The notes beneath the pieces are model-generated. The model was given only the letters and a program-made list of their open reading frames with translations, did no database searches and was not told the origin of the DNA. From NCBI GenBank assembly GCA_024529925.1, contig JAFEUB010001212.1:505001-569000 (forward strand): a DNA stretch of 64,000 nucleotides, written 5' to 3'. Shown piece after piece: positions 1-14,429 of the stretch (positions are counted from its first letter, which is position 1; the number at the start of each line of letters is the position of its first letter). The stretch comes from Ophthalmolycus amberensis. Lineage: Eukaryota > Chordata > Actinopteri > Perciformes > Zoarcidae. The position numbers and the translations under genes are program-made.

Positions 1-790
1 TCCTCAGAAATTGTCTTCTCAGGCATCGCCACCCCCAGGCTATGGATGTAGCTCCAACAAAGCCTTTAAAGTTAACAAAAGTGAACTATTTCTAATGCGA
101 TAAAACAACCTATTGGGTTGGACGATTGTTTCCTATTTTCATATCGTCCAATCGTGCGCAGGTCACGGTCTGACGGAGCTTTTAAATAATAGAACCTTGA
201 AGCTTTCTGCAATTGATAAAGAGTTTGAACATTGCACACAAATGGAGTCCCGTCTAGCAGCAATCTAACAGCACCATTCATACAACCACAAAATCATCCC
301 CCCCCCCCCCCCCATTTTTTCTACGGGCGATGACATCACAGAATACGATGACAGACATTTAGAGCTTCATTTGAAAATCTCAATTAAGCTTTGAATGTAA
401 AAAAGATGACATTTGAGTCTATCCGTAAATAATCTGATGGAGCACAGAGAAAAGTTTTGGCGAGCAGTCAAATGGAGAACGGAGAGGTGCGTTGTCAGAT
501 CCACGGAAAAGAGACGGCAAACTGGTTTGTAATTAAGGATTTCAAATTCACTCGTCACTCATACATGCCGCTCCACCAGAAACATCTATAAATGCACCGC
601 AGGGCGAAGATAGAAATTATTTTTTACAACATTTGAGTTCTGATAGTAAGTTTAAAATTGTCTTAATATCGGCGTATGAAGAAACATCAATTATCCTTTC
701 AATTGTCGTTACATAATCCGATCGGCACAAGCCTTCAGTCTAGAGATAAAACAATTAGTCAATTAAGTCATTTAAATGTCAAAATTCTTT
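1..790. other. unique non-coding DNA with a 16-bp poly-C run
   Basis: No coding signal is visible in either strand; the short open frames lack any recognisable domain. The only marked structure is a run of 16 C at 298-313. The rest is AT-rich single-copy-looking sequence. Confidence 0.6.
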
Positions 791-799
791 GCTTTCAGT

Positions 800-1362
800 T
801 AAAGTCCCACAAATTCACTGGTATCAGCTTCACAAATGGGGTTCGGTAAAGTTGGAAAGATATTCAAAGAATCGGACTTCCTGTACGTGCCGTCATTCGT
901 TGCGATCCTAAAGGTGCGTTCACACCAAACGCGACGCGAACGCACCTTGAGAGCGTTCCTCAGACCGGCATCTTCCACAACACTAATCGGCTGCAGTTTG
1001 TGGATATCCACTTCGCTGTAGCATTTGTTAGCTTCCCAGATAGCAGTCGACTCCGGGGCGGATCCGCCCTCAGGTCGGCAGATCCGCCGTAGCCTATCCT
1101 GTCGCGCTCAGTTCGGCCATGCGCATAGGATACGGGCGATACGGGACAGTCTTGCTTTTGTTTATCTATACTTCTCCCACACGCTGCATCCAACGTAGTC
1201 TGCTGAAGCCTCCCTCCACTGTTTGTTTGGGTGATTTGCTGGCATCAATGGTGTGTACTGCATTTAAAAAAAAACTGCAGTTAATGCGCGATAAAATAAT
1301 TGTCGGCAGTTAATTAATTAATGCGTTAACGCGATAATAACGTGTTAACTTGCCCAGCACTA
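800..1362 (-). pseudogene. decayed hAT-superfamily transposon with transposase fragment
   Basis: Read on the minus strand, this starts with TAGTGCTGGGCAA at 1362, the kind of terminal sequence used by a common fish hAT-like repeat, followed by AT-rich sequence with several GTTAAC/GCGTTAAC motifs. Further in, two reading frames carry pieces of a ZBED/Ac-type transposase. One has KLTNATAKWI (about 1010-1050). The next frame has LQPISVVEDAGLRNALKV (about 945-1000), matching the family pattern of lysine/tryptophan followed by P-hydrophobic-S-V-V-E-D-x-G-hydrophobic. The two blocks are joined by a frameshift near 1005, and the second is broken by a small inverted-repeat insertion at 911-948. The catalytic RNase-H-like region and the dimerisation domain are not visible, so this is a non-functional 5' remnant. 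The far (800) end is a guess. The family is inferred from the motif, not from a search. Confidence 0.55.
911..948. mobile_element. minimal inverted-repeat insertion, Harbinger-like ends
   Basis: AAGGTGCGTTC at 911-921 and its exact reverse complement GAACGCACCTT at 938-948 flank a 16-bp centre. GGTGCGTTCACACC-type ends are typical of fish PIF/Harbinger-like non-autonomous elements, and a related end is seen at 49846-49873. It sits inside the hAT transposase remnant, directly after the conserved ALKV residues, so it arrived later. At 38 bp it may be two fused ends left after internal deletion rather than a complete element. Confidence 0.5.
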
Positions 1363-1397
1363 ATCTATATATATATATATACATATATGTATATTTC
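1363..1397. repeat. (TA)n / TATG microsatellite
   Basis: Alternating TA dinucleotides run from about 1364 to 1380 and continue as ACATATATGTATAT. It abuts the presumed end of the hAT remnant. Confidence 0.8.
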
Positions 1398-3440
1398 CAG
1401 AGGGTTTTACAGAGAGGCCCTTATCTTGGAAAAAGGTATAAATCCATAGAACGTCCCTCTGCGGGTGCGGCTCCGGGTGCAGCTGCAGGGGAATGCAGCG
1501 CTCAGGTTGGAGACAGTAAAAAAAAATATATATATAAAGGATGGTCTGTCTTCCAGGTTAGAGGAGAAATAGTGATGCACTTTCTTCCCTGCTCTGTTTC
1601 TGTTTTTACTACTGGGGTCTGGCGCCGTTCTCCTGTCAAATAAACTCACCAGGTTATGTTGCTAGATGGCCACAATAAAGTCACCGCGCCTTCTTTCCCC
1701 ACAGATTTCTGGATTAAGTAAAAGTGATAATTTCTCTCTCTCCGGCGCCCTTCAGGTCGTTTATTGTGCCTCCTCCAACCGCTCCCTTTCGCAGGGCATA
1801 GTCCCTGTTTTTCCTGTAGGGGCCCGTTAACGCCACCCGATATTTCCCTGTTGCACCTGACTACTTAAGTGTTTGTGTTCTACTGTGTGTTTATTTTCTT
1901 CTTCTCCCCCACCTGCCCACACTTAAATGATTAATGCCGAATATAAGGGCCCACCAACCTTCTCGCCTTGTCTCTTCATGTCGCCTGCTCCCTGGCTCTC
2001 CTCCTCGCACTTTGCCACCTCCTTCCGAAGCTATCGATCGTAGAACAAAGGGGAGGGACTCGAGCTGACCCCCAGATTACAAGTGCATGGAGTATAATTA
2101 CCTGCAGCGCTCTCTCTTTGCTCTCCCCTCGCATCCCTGCACCGGCTCCCTCTCTCTGTTAAACAAAAAAAACCACAGCCGAGGCGATAAGGCAAAAAAA
2201 GGCACTACTAAATTAGACATGGCAGTTTTTTAATGGAGTATATTTACTTTGGTGTGTTTACCTATTAATGTCGGCTATGATGTCATCTGCATACTGGTCC
2301 TGAGTCTGTGTGTGTGTGTGCAGGTTTGCCTGGGCCTTAACCCTGTTCTGTATTATGCGTCAGTAGCTGAATGTGAGGCTCCAAAGCCCACAGGAAACAG
2401 GAAGTATCATCAAGCTAGGGAATCTGTATTTGGCCATAAGATTAGCTGAACAATATCCATCATTACATCCCTTTTTAAGTAGAGCAAGGCAGTTGTGAAA
2501 GTTGGCTAATGAAAAGTCTTTAGTGGAAATATTGATTCCTTAAGAGGGGGCAAAGAAAAGGTAGTGGTTTTGCATGCTATAGCTCATTAAGTAGAAATAC
2601 CTGCATAAAATTAATTAACGTTGATTAAACTGAAGCAAGCACTTTGCACAAAAAGGAATGGAAGCGCCCTTGGCTTAGAGGTCTCTTTGCTTATGGATTT
2701 ATGGTGTGTTTGTGTGGCTGTATGAATTGGATTGGTTGGGTTTTAAGGTGGCACAGGGTGGGGGGGGGGGGGGTCTCACTGGAATCTATGTTAATGTCCA
2801 GGAGCTCAGCGATGAAGGAAAGCTTAGTGAGTTAATTAGAAAGTAATGACAGACTCCCCGCGGATCCTGAAAATGTCTAAGATTTAGCTTTTGACATTCA
2901 AGGTCTAAAAATGTCTGAAATGTAATGTCTGGAATCACAAGAGGGGGGGGGGCATATTTAAAACAGTTTTGGGGCAGAATGAATGAGCGTGTGTATTTTG
3001 TGTTTTTACGTTTTAATTGACCTCACAACAATGGCCATTTCCGCTACATCCAATACCTATTTGTTTGTACGTTGAATAAGCGCACACTCCGCCTGTTGGG
3101 TGTAGTCTTTCAGGCTAATACCTATTAATATTTTAAAGGTATTACAAACGTGTTTCGACTATACAAATGTGCACGCAGAGGCTCGTGTTACATCTCAGAG
3201 TGCTTGAGAACTATTCAGCTCGCGAGAGACGTCAAAAATACGCAACCAGAAGAAATGGATGAATGGTTTAAGTATCCAGCTTCTGCCGCTCCAAGTGGTG
3301 GAAGAAGTGTGAATTGTCATGGAGATTTCAACTGCAGCCCTTTTCCTCCGCCTTCTTGTTATGATTCTGTGTATGCACAATATGTGTGTTTATTCTGAAG
3401 AGAGTCAAAGACATCAGTTTTAAACCGTCTAAATTACGGT
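1398..3440. other. non-coding DNA, poly-G runs
   Basis: No gene is recognised. Poly-G runs lie at 2760-2773 (14 G) and 2943-2952 (10 G), with a short TG tract near 2308-2320. The C/T-rich stretch 1640-2160 has LTR- or UTR-like composition (AATAAA-like motifs near 1640 and 1673), but no paired ends or target duplication could be found. Confidence 0.5.
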
Positions 3441-3747
3441 TACAATATCAACCTGTCACAAAACACCAATTTCTTTTAAAATAGTGATGGTTTGTTCAGT
3501 TGTAGGTTGAAAGAGACGCGATTTTGGTTACTTTAAACGTATTTCTCCAAAATCATATTCCGCTGTCCGTTCATATGTGGTCTATGCGGAGATGTGATTT
3601 CAATGCATTCAATGTCTCGTATAAAACGTCGTAAATATGGAACTATAGACTGTGTGCTGTCCACAAGAAGCTCCCAGGACATCATAATGAGAGCAGAGCA
3701 CATTATGTCTGTATGTTCACTGAAATACAACTCAGTGTTTACTGCTG

Positions 3748-3824
3748 GAATACGCATGCGCACGGACTCTGCATTGTTCTAAGTTAGAGGCTGGAAACAC
3801 GATAAGGTTTGAGCTAGCTAGCTC
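3748..3824 (+). promoter_or_regulatory. possible promoter: NRF1-like site and 14-bp palindrome
   Basis: TACGCATGCGCA at 3751-3762 differs by one base from the NRF1 consensus (YGCGCAYGCGCR), a factor typical of TATA-less promoters. About 50 bp downstream lies the perfect 14-bp palindrome GAGCTAGCTAGCTC (3811-3824). Both lie just upstream of a GTAAGT donor at 3892 that would end exon 1 of the transcript described next. No TATA box is evident. Promoter function is inferred from position only. Confidence 0.3.
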
Positions 3825-4385
3825 TTACTGAGTGATGAGGAAGTGAACGAGCTGACGGAATAAACGAGGCTTCACGCTAACGACGTACTCTGTAAGTACT
3901 TTAACTACTTTATTCCAATATTGCAAACCGAAATAACATTACCATACCATTACCATCATGTTGCTCATCATGCGGGCGAGGCTGCTAGCTTGTTAGCATG
4001 TAGCGTTAGCATGTTACGAACAGTAAACAGTAGACGTGTGTGTTAGTTAATGTGCTGTACTAATACGATCATGGTCAAAACATTGTTGTTTGGGTTATGG
4101 CAATATATAAACAATATTGTGTAATATCCAGGTCAGCATCGTTTCGTTGAAGACACGTCTATGGTCTCCGGTGTAGAGACGTTCAAAACTGGTCGAAAAG
4201 TCAATATGTTTTTTAATACTTGTTTTATTTACAGATGTCCAGCTTGAAAATATGGCAGATCTCCTGAAACCGGCTCCTGTGTGGCTTTGAAAACGACATT
4301 TAAAGAAGGAAAATGAGATTGTTTTTATGTTAAGAACATTGTTTATAGTTATATTGTGCTTTAATAAATACAAATTAACTGTTGC
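3785..4385 (+). ncRNA. candidate two-exon polyadenylated non-coding transcript
   Basis: Three ordered signals suggest a small spliced RNA. First, a strong donor (CT|GTAAGT, intron from 3892). Second, an acceptor after a T-rich tract (TTTTATTTACAG|ATG, exon 2 from 4235). Third, AATAAA at 4363-4368, followed after about 20 bp by a GT-rich stretch (about 4380-4400) suitable as a downstream cleavage element. The spliced product would be about 250 nt. The only reading frames are very short: exon 2 opens with an ATG giving ten codons. The exon 1 start is unknown; 3785 is the probable region after the NRF1-like site. Repeat-like sequence on the 3' side means it may be the promoter/UTR portion of a transposable element rather than a host lncRNA. 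Confidence 0.3.
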
Positions 4386-4463
4386 TGTGTCACTTGGTCT
4401 TTTGTCCTGTAAGTGGAAACTGTTGATGTGGTATATACCCAGAAGCACTGTAAGCATTTCGGC

Positions 4464-4519
4464 GTTGAATACACGGTTAAAACACGGTGAGGTTGAATAC
4501 ACGGTTAAATCACGGTGAA
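4464..4519. repeat. 28-bp tandem duplication
   Basis: Two adjacent 28-bp copies begin with GTTGAATACACGGTTAAA and differ at about two positions (4464-4491 and 4492-4519). Confidence 0.85.
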
Positions 4520-4860
4520 AAGTGAAAGGTTTTTAGCCGACTATTTGTAGCCGTTGATTCAACGCTCACGTTTAGATCAGATATCGACGTGATGTCCAAT
4601 ACTGGCTTTCAACTGATAAATGTGGATGTGGTTTCTTAGTAAGCCTCTAAATCATGATATATTAGTATTAGCACAATGTAGAGGACGAAAAATTATAGTA
4701 TTGCAAATCACGTTTAAATCTGGTCTAAGCTTCAACGTCTTTTCAACGTCTACGAATAGTGGGCGAAAAAACTTTCACTTTTGAACCAATTCTGAACTTC
4801 TTTTGCTGTGAGAACAACTTTTATTTTGACAGAAAGTGACTTCTTCTGGCTGAAGACTGT
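4520..4860. repeat. probable interspersed repeat segment with CAACGT motifs
   Basis: It contains repeated TTCAACG/CAACGTCT motifs (near 4557, 4731 and 4744), a style I associate with a dispersed fish DNA repeat, and it follows the 28-bp duplication. No ends or target duplication were identified, so the limits and class are uncertain. Confidence 0.3.
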
Positions 4861-7800
4861 TCGGCTGTGCCGCGGTTCTATGCTTGCGAAGGTAAAGGAG
4901 CGCAGCAAGCTGTGGAAAGATCAGCCGACTCAGGAGGCGAGACTTCAGGCCTTTTCAGACCGAAATCAATAACGCGGACACTCTCTGCCGTTTCCCTCCG
5001 TACGGTATTTGCTTCTCAGTTTCTTGATTTCTAACAAAATTGTTGCAGACAGTTGGCAGTCGGCGTTGATATCCAATCCAAGCAACATGGTCTGCTGTGT
5101 CACACACTCTTGAAAAATCCACTCTGTGTCACATTGTGGAACGGGGGGAAACAAATTGTGTGGAAACTCATCGCAAGCCAGAGACAGTTTTATTGTTCAG
5201 TTTGTAATTTTGTAACCGCATTTTGTAAAAAGAAAAAAAACCCCGCCCCCGCCCAAACAATCCATTTAGCTGGCTCTCTAAGGCCATCATAACAACAGAA
5301 CAACAGTCTGCCTCTCTTATCAGGGCGTCTCATAAACAACAGCATGGGGTTCCGTACAACATAAAGACACACATGTCACCGCTGATGTGTTGTATTTAGA
5401 AATGCTACCAGGGCTATGTGATATCAACACTACATTCCAACACCAATTTGTTGTCAGTTTTCCACAAATGATGTCTCGGTTGTTTTGAGCCTGAAAGACG
5501 TTGTTTTTTCTCTCTCCTCTGATTCATTAAGCATCAAGAGGTGAGAGCAAAAGCTTTCACATGGATGCTATTAGTCTGTTTATTTCATCAGGCGACCGTA
5601 ATATCTTCTGCTCTCCGTTTCGACCATATGGATGTTCGTCTTGCATTCCTCAAGAAGCCAGAGATTTAAGCCGCTTTAAGTTGCATCCTGAAATGCGTAT
5701 TCATGCATTCATTAATGCTTACTCATAGCGTTTTAATCAATGCAACACAAACATAGATGCTGTGTGTCTGTGTGTGTTGTAGAATCAAGTAATTACCAGC
5801 GATTTTAATCTTGTGGCATTAGCATTTTGATGTAGTCCTGGCCCGGTTGCCCCACTTAGCCTTGCTGTGGCTCACAAGCAGGCCGGGCCAGTCAAGTCCG
5901 GTCTGGGCGAGGGCGAGGGCAAACAGCCTGTGTGTGTGTGTGTGTGTGTGCAGTCCATGGATCCATCCATCTGCAGTCTGACGGGGCCTGGCTCCCTCCC
6001 AGCCCTTTAGCCACAGCCATTACAGCACCAGCCACCAAAGTATCACATGTATGCCACCGCAAGATACCGGGGGGGAACAAAACCGCAGGCGGCTGAGCAT
6101 GCGGGTGAGTGTGTGTATGTGTGTGTCTGTATGCGTCGAGGGGCCCAAGCCCAAGTGTAATAGGTTGATAAATCACCCACTAGCTGCAAATTAATGAACA
6201 GCATATGGAAGCGAGTGCAAATACGCGGCCAAAACTGAAACAATCGCACCGAATTACTTTATCTCGCAAAACAAACAAAAAATCAATTAAAGGCTGATAT
6301 ATATCTCCTGTTGCTACAGCGCTCATGTTGCAAAGGAAGAAACAGGACCCGGGGAAGGTGCGGGGCCTGTGGTTCCCAAGTTATTTGCATGAGCGAGAGA
6401 GAGGAAAGTAAAAGGTCAGCTGAAGGTCACTTTTAAACGGAGAAATGTCTTCCTGACTTGTTTGCCTGGAAAAACAAGTTAAATCAACAAAGCTGGAGTT
6501 GATAGAAATTGGATAAAAACCTTCAGGGCTGCGTCTCAAGAGGATGAATTCCATATTCATCGTGTTTGAACGTCGTGGCCCGCTTACGACCACCCCGTTA
6601 AGAATACATAAAGAAAAGAAAGAGCATGCACGAGGGGAATGGTATTTCACATTTTTTGCGACGAGGACACCGTCAGTGCGCCGTGGTGAGATGGGAAGAG
6701 ACAGGCGGAGGGAGGAGGGACGGGAGAGAATAGTGAACAGAGTTAGTTAGGTGGTCAAGGCGCCACCTGTGATCCACCGTAAAACTAAAGCCCTTTTCAT
6801 TCCCCGTCCTCTTCCCCTCATCCCTTTGTTTTTTAAGGTCCTCCGAGGATATTGCCACCGTATTCTTTCAGCGGTAAAACGTCCCCAGGCACAAAGCTAT
6901 TTCAGATGCTTTACCAGTGGGCCCAAAGTGATAGAAGAGGCGTAATTTGTTTTGACTTTGCCTCTCACACAAACCAATCTCCCGGCGTTATTTAAGTCCC
7001 TGCTCTTCTCTCGCTCTCAGCAGCATGTGACGGCAAACAACAAATCTCAGGTTGCCATGGATCTTCGCTATTTATAGGTTGTTTTGTGTGTCTCTGTGCA
7101 TGTGTGTGTGTGTGTGTGTGTTGCAGCTTGCGTATGTGAATTTACAAGTCCATATAAGCTTTCTTCCCCCTCTGGTTTATTGCCATCATGCAGTTGAAAT
7201 ACTGTCAAAGCCAAACTATCGCATTGCGGTTTTAGTTGCGCCCCATTGTTCCTAGCTTTGGAACTTTGAGTTAGACTTAAAAAATGTATTCATGCCGTAT
7301 TCCCAGTGCACTCATATCTGGGCTGGTGTGATCCGAGGATACAGAGGAGAAGCAGGAGAAGCCTCAGAATAGCGACATGGCACCTTAAAAAAAAACACAC
7401 CTGAAGGTCCTGGAATAGAGAGTTTCATTATGCCAGAGCAGGGAAGGCTCCAGCACACCCCCCCCCCCCCCCTCCCCCGCCTGTTGATAATCAATTCCCT
7501 CTGGTGACTTCTGAACTGCACTCTTCAGCCACGAGGCAGGAAAAGAGAGGATAGCGAAAAGAAAGCTTCCCCAACATCTGCAAGTGAGCTTTGTTCACTG
7601 TTTGCTTGGCACAAACAGATGTCAGGTTGATAACACGTTCCGGGTTTGTCTTCCTCTCATTTGACTGTACTTGACTGCCTTGTGCAGTCTGCTGGACTCG
7701 GAGGCGCTTCATCCTCAGGAAGTAATTCTGGTATCCTCGCTAAAACAAATAGCGAGAGAGAAAGGGAAAGAGGTATTTGATTCGATGCCGCCTCCCACAC

Positions 7801-8324
7801 AGAACTGTCGCCACCACAAACAGCCTTTATCAGCTTCCTCGACGTCATGTAGAGCAAAGGCTCTATTAAACACGATTATAATGTTGAGGTTGCTTTGGTC
7901 AAACTTGAGCTTGTACTGCTACCAGTTGGAGTGGCAGAAGCTGGACATTTCCACCATTTAGCTATCGATCTCCTTTAGCTAATTATTTGAGCCATTAAGC
8001 CATTACTTTGAGCTATTTATTTTAGCCATTGCCACAAGGAAAGGCACTTGAAGAAAGAAGTTATTTTTTCTCTCCCTTTTCTTATACTTATTGTTTGCTA
8101 TTCCAACTTCTCTACTCTACTAACTAGTTTTCAAGCACTCTCAATTGCAACACTTGATCCTGCACGTAATGCAGTCAGACATTTGTAACTGGTAATTGTA
8201 ATTATACCAAAGATCAGCATCACACCAATATTTGTCGTCGTCCTGAACAAAAAATATGCAGATTTCTTTTCAATCAAATCAAAATTTCTTTTTTTTTCTC
8301 AAATGGTTGAGCTACTCCACATTC
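4861..8324. other. non-coding DNA with microsatellites
   Basis: No exon or transposon was recognised. Contents: (TG)11 at 5929-5950, (TG)10 at 7101-7121, and a 15-bp poly-C at 7458-7472. The region alternates between AT-rich blocks and moderately G/C-rich blocks, and all long frames are chance frames lacking domain features. Confidence 0.5.
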
Positions 8325-8400
8325 TTTCCATGTACCCCCTGGTAACTAAGTACCCCCCAGGGTACAAGTACCTCTGTCTGGTAATCACTTATGAGAAACA
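8325..8400 (-). repeat. terminal fragment of a CAGTGGTTCCC-type hAT MITE
   Basis: GTACCCCCCAGGGTACAAGTACC followed by TGGTAATCACTTATGAG resembles, with divergence, the better preserved copy at 20925-21005, whose minus strand begins CAGTGGTTCCCAAAC, a classic hAT-type end. Only the end of the element is recognisable. Confidence 0.4.
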
Positions 8401-11639
<3,239 letters not shown>

Positions 11640-12114
11640 CCATTTTTAAAGAACAGTTCAACATTTTGGGAAACAAGTCTTTCCCCTTTTTTGTTGCAGT
11701 TCGATGAAACGACCAATACCAGTCTTAATAATCGCTCTTTATCACTCTTGTGTTACATATGGCCGGGAGTCGATTAGCTTAGCTTAGCATACAGACTGAA
11801 AACAGGGGGAAACAGCTAGCCTGACTCTGTCCAAGGCTCTAAAATACGCACGTCGGAAGTTCATTAATAAGGACATTGTATCGTAAATGGTCAATCTTTA
11901 CTCACTTACTTAGTTTGAAGATGGCCTACATGTTAGCGAACAGTTGCCTATTTAGACATTCCAGCAGACACAGAGCAGCATTAGCATTCATGGAGTTGTG
12001 TTTTTTGACACCAAATCCAATGTTTTCTCTCCTTTCAGCTCTGTTTTTGTCTCCTGCGGGGAATATCTGGCTATTTAGCCGCGTTACACTTCATGTTAGA
12101 AACGTCTTCATTGT

Positions 12115-12122
12115 CCTGCCGT
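12115..12122. repeat. 8-bp target site duplication, left
   Basis: CCTGCCGT directly precedes the hAT element; the identical octamer follows it at 12588-12595. Confidence 0.85.
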
Positions 12123-12587
12123 TAGGGGTGTAACGATACACGTATTCGTATTGAACCGTTCGGTACGAGGCTCACGGTTCGGTACGCATGACGAACCGAA
12201 TACGTTTGAATAAAAAAAAAAAACTTTATTTAACCAGGTAGTCCCATTGAGTTTAAAAACCTTTTTTGCAAGATGTAAGTAACAATACAAGATGTAAGCA
12301 AGATGTAAGTAACAATACTACATAACATTAAGGAGCAGTTTTTGTTTTTTATGCTTATGTGTTGCTAAGAAGACACCCCAGAAGATGGGTCACTCAGGTA
12401 TAGTTCCATCATTGTTCAAAGTCAAAGAATAACTTCATGATGTTAGTTGTAATGAATAAATATATTTTAAAATCAAGTACATTTCTCTGGCATTTATAGT
12501 TTTCTACTGTACCGAAACGTACCGAACCGTGGCTCCACTGTATCGTACCGAACCCAACCGTGGATTTTGTGAACCGTTACACCCCTA
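12123..12587. mobile_element. non-autonomous hAT element (MITE), 465 bp
   Basis: The left end TAGGGGTGTAACGATACACG and the inverted right end (reading TAGGGGTGTAACGGTTCACA on the other strand) share 13 perfect terminal bases and more beyond. An 8-bp duplication CCTGCCGT flanks it, the hallmark of hAT insertion. Subterminal motifs ACCGAACCGT/GGTTCGGTACG are repeated in both orientations, as expected for transposase binding sites. There is no transposase coding; the centre includes a segment (12216-12260, CTTTATTTAACCAGGTAG) resembling the 3' tail of a common fish retroposon. Intact ends and duplication suggest a relatively recent insertion into family A. Confidence 0.85.
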
Positions 12588-12595
12588 CCTGCCGT
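12588..12595. repeat. 8-bp target site duplication, right
   Basis: CCTGCCGT, identical to 12115-12122. Confidence 0.85.
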
Positions 12596-12650
12596 CTAAG
12601 TGACTACATATGTTAGTACCCCATATATAAGGTGGTAAGTAGTCACAACC

Positions 12651-13680
12651 TTAATTTTTTTTTTGCAGCAGCAGCATGGTGAGCCCTGTTGATTTGTATG
12701 TTCACCTGCTGCTGTTTTGCCTTACTGTTTTGATTAATTTACATTGTTCAACCAACTGGGTTTGTTTGTTCCTTTGTCTTGATTATTTTTGTTATTAGTT
12801 CCCTTTTTCTTTAGGTTAAGTAGAGTGTCATTGTTGGGAGGCTAAGCACCCGGTGAGGTCCCTACACCTTATGCATGTATAATCACTGGGATAACCGTGT
12901 TGACTGCACAGTTTCTGTTGAGGATTGCTGTGTTGCACCTGAGGTGAGTTACCGGTAGCACCCCTGGGCACTCCTCAGTGTAGTCTGCCTCTCCACCAGT
13001 GGCCTCTACTTAAATCCCTCTATTTTGCTTAGTTTATGTTGGACATTTTAGGATATTAGAATATAATGTAGTTTTAGAGTTTTTAAGTCAGGCCTTTCTT
13101 TCTTTTTTTAGCTTATTATGTAATAAACAATTATTTAAGATCCCTTATTGGTTCCAGTAATTTTCATTTGCCATTCATTTTCTTTCCTCCCCCGCAGCTC
13201 CCGTCCCTGCAAATTAGATTATTTTCTTTAAATAAAACCCTTGGTTCATTTTTACACATTTGTCTAATTTCAGAAACGAATCTGTATGTCTAAACAATAT
13301 CTTAAGGTTGTTGAACTCATATTTCCTGAGGTGTAATTCCCCAGGTGGGGTTGTTGGTTCCCTTATTTCCCCTCTAACACTAACTCGATCTGTCTCTGTT
13401 CAGTGCTGGACGGAAAGAAAACCAAGTTTTTATTTGTTTTTGTTTCTATCAGAGCTTTTAGAAAAACAATTCAAGCAAGTCAGTTCGGATTCTAGCCGAA
13501 ATATAATTTCCTTTTCCGGGCAAGATAACCTTGTCTTGACTATAAATGACACGTTAAGGTGAATCATTGTTGAAGTTTTGCTTTGTTTTGTTGTCATTAC
13601 CTCCGAGTGTAACTCCGGTTCGCTGCAGACACACAAGATCTGTTTTTTTGTTTTGTACCAGTGAAAACTGGAAAGCCTGA
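12651..13680. other. UTR-like or LTR-like non-coding DNA
   Basis: T-rich sequence with polyadenylation-type AATAAA motifs at 13122 and 13231 and a pyrimidine-tract/CAG acceptor-like site near 13195. This could be a decayed LTR or an old retroposed 3' end, but I found no terminal repeats, target duplication or coding frame to decide. Confidence 0.35.
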
Positions 13681-14133
13681 AGCTACTGAAATATGAAATG
13701 CATAATCAAATCAAACTCCTTTTTCTGCTTGTTAGCGATGAGTGAGGGGTCCTGTAGGTCATACTTATTCCCCCCCCCCCCCCCCTGTTTTTTCTTCTTC
13801 TCTTTTGGAAAACACCTCTTAGAGGCATTGTTCTGGACAGGGAGGCGGCCGAGTTTAGGTGGGCTTGGCACGTTTTTACGCAGACAATAACTGCTTTTGT
13901 TTCCCTCTTTGTATTGTTGCTGTGGTTTCAGCACTGATTTGTGTTTTTAGAAATACATACCAGTGAATATGGCAGCAAAGCTCTTCTGCTCTCGATTAGC
14001 CAGCTTATCTTGTTTGGAGCTGGATCGCTCTCGCGTGGAGTGGATGTTCTTATTGTTTATGAGCCGAGCTGGTTAAGATGCATCAAATTCAGGACAACGC
14101 AAACGGGGTAGAGGCAAGCAGCCACGTTTGCAG

Positions 14134-14165
<32 letters not shown>

Positions 14166-14394
14166 ATTACGACTGGCCCCAGGGGCTGAATAAAAAGATG
14201 AATACACTCGACTGAGGCAACGAATACTGAGCTCTTCTTTTTGTCCTACAATACAGTAGAGTACATAGCACATCCACTATAGAACATTGTATAGTTCAGA
14301 TCAGTCTTTCCATTTAAACACCCCAAGGTGCTGTCATCCTAGCTCCCAGTGGGTGGTTTGATGGGTTGTCATAGGAACATACACTGTTGAATGT

Positions 14395-14429
<35 letters not shown>

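Larger units (their letters stand above)
11640..12650 (+). repeat. dispersed repeat family A, copy 1 (interrupted)
   Basis: It begins with AGAACAGTTCAACATTTTGG and contains TTAGCTTAGCATACAGACTG, AACAGGGGGAAACAGCTAGC and GAATATCTGGCTATTTAGC, landmarks of an abundant percomorph interspersed repeat of unknown mechanism. The copy is split at 12123-12587 by a hAT element and resumes with CTAAGTGACTACATATG. Partial or reversed copies lie at 19180-19330 and 56990-57360. No coding capacity is seen. Confidence 0.6.

Noticed and set aside
1640..2165. Decayed LTR
   Set aside because: AATAAA-like signals and C/T-rich composition only; no terminal inverted dinucleotides, duplication or paired copy found.
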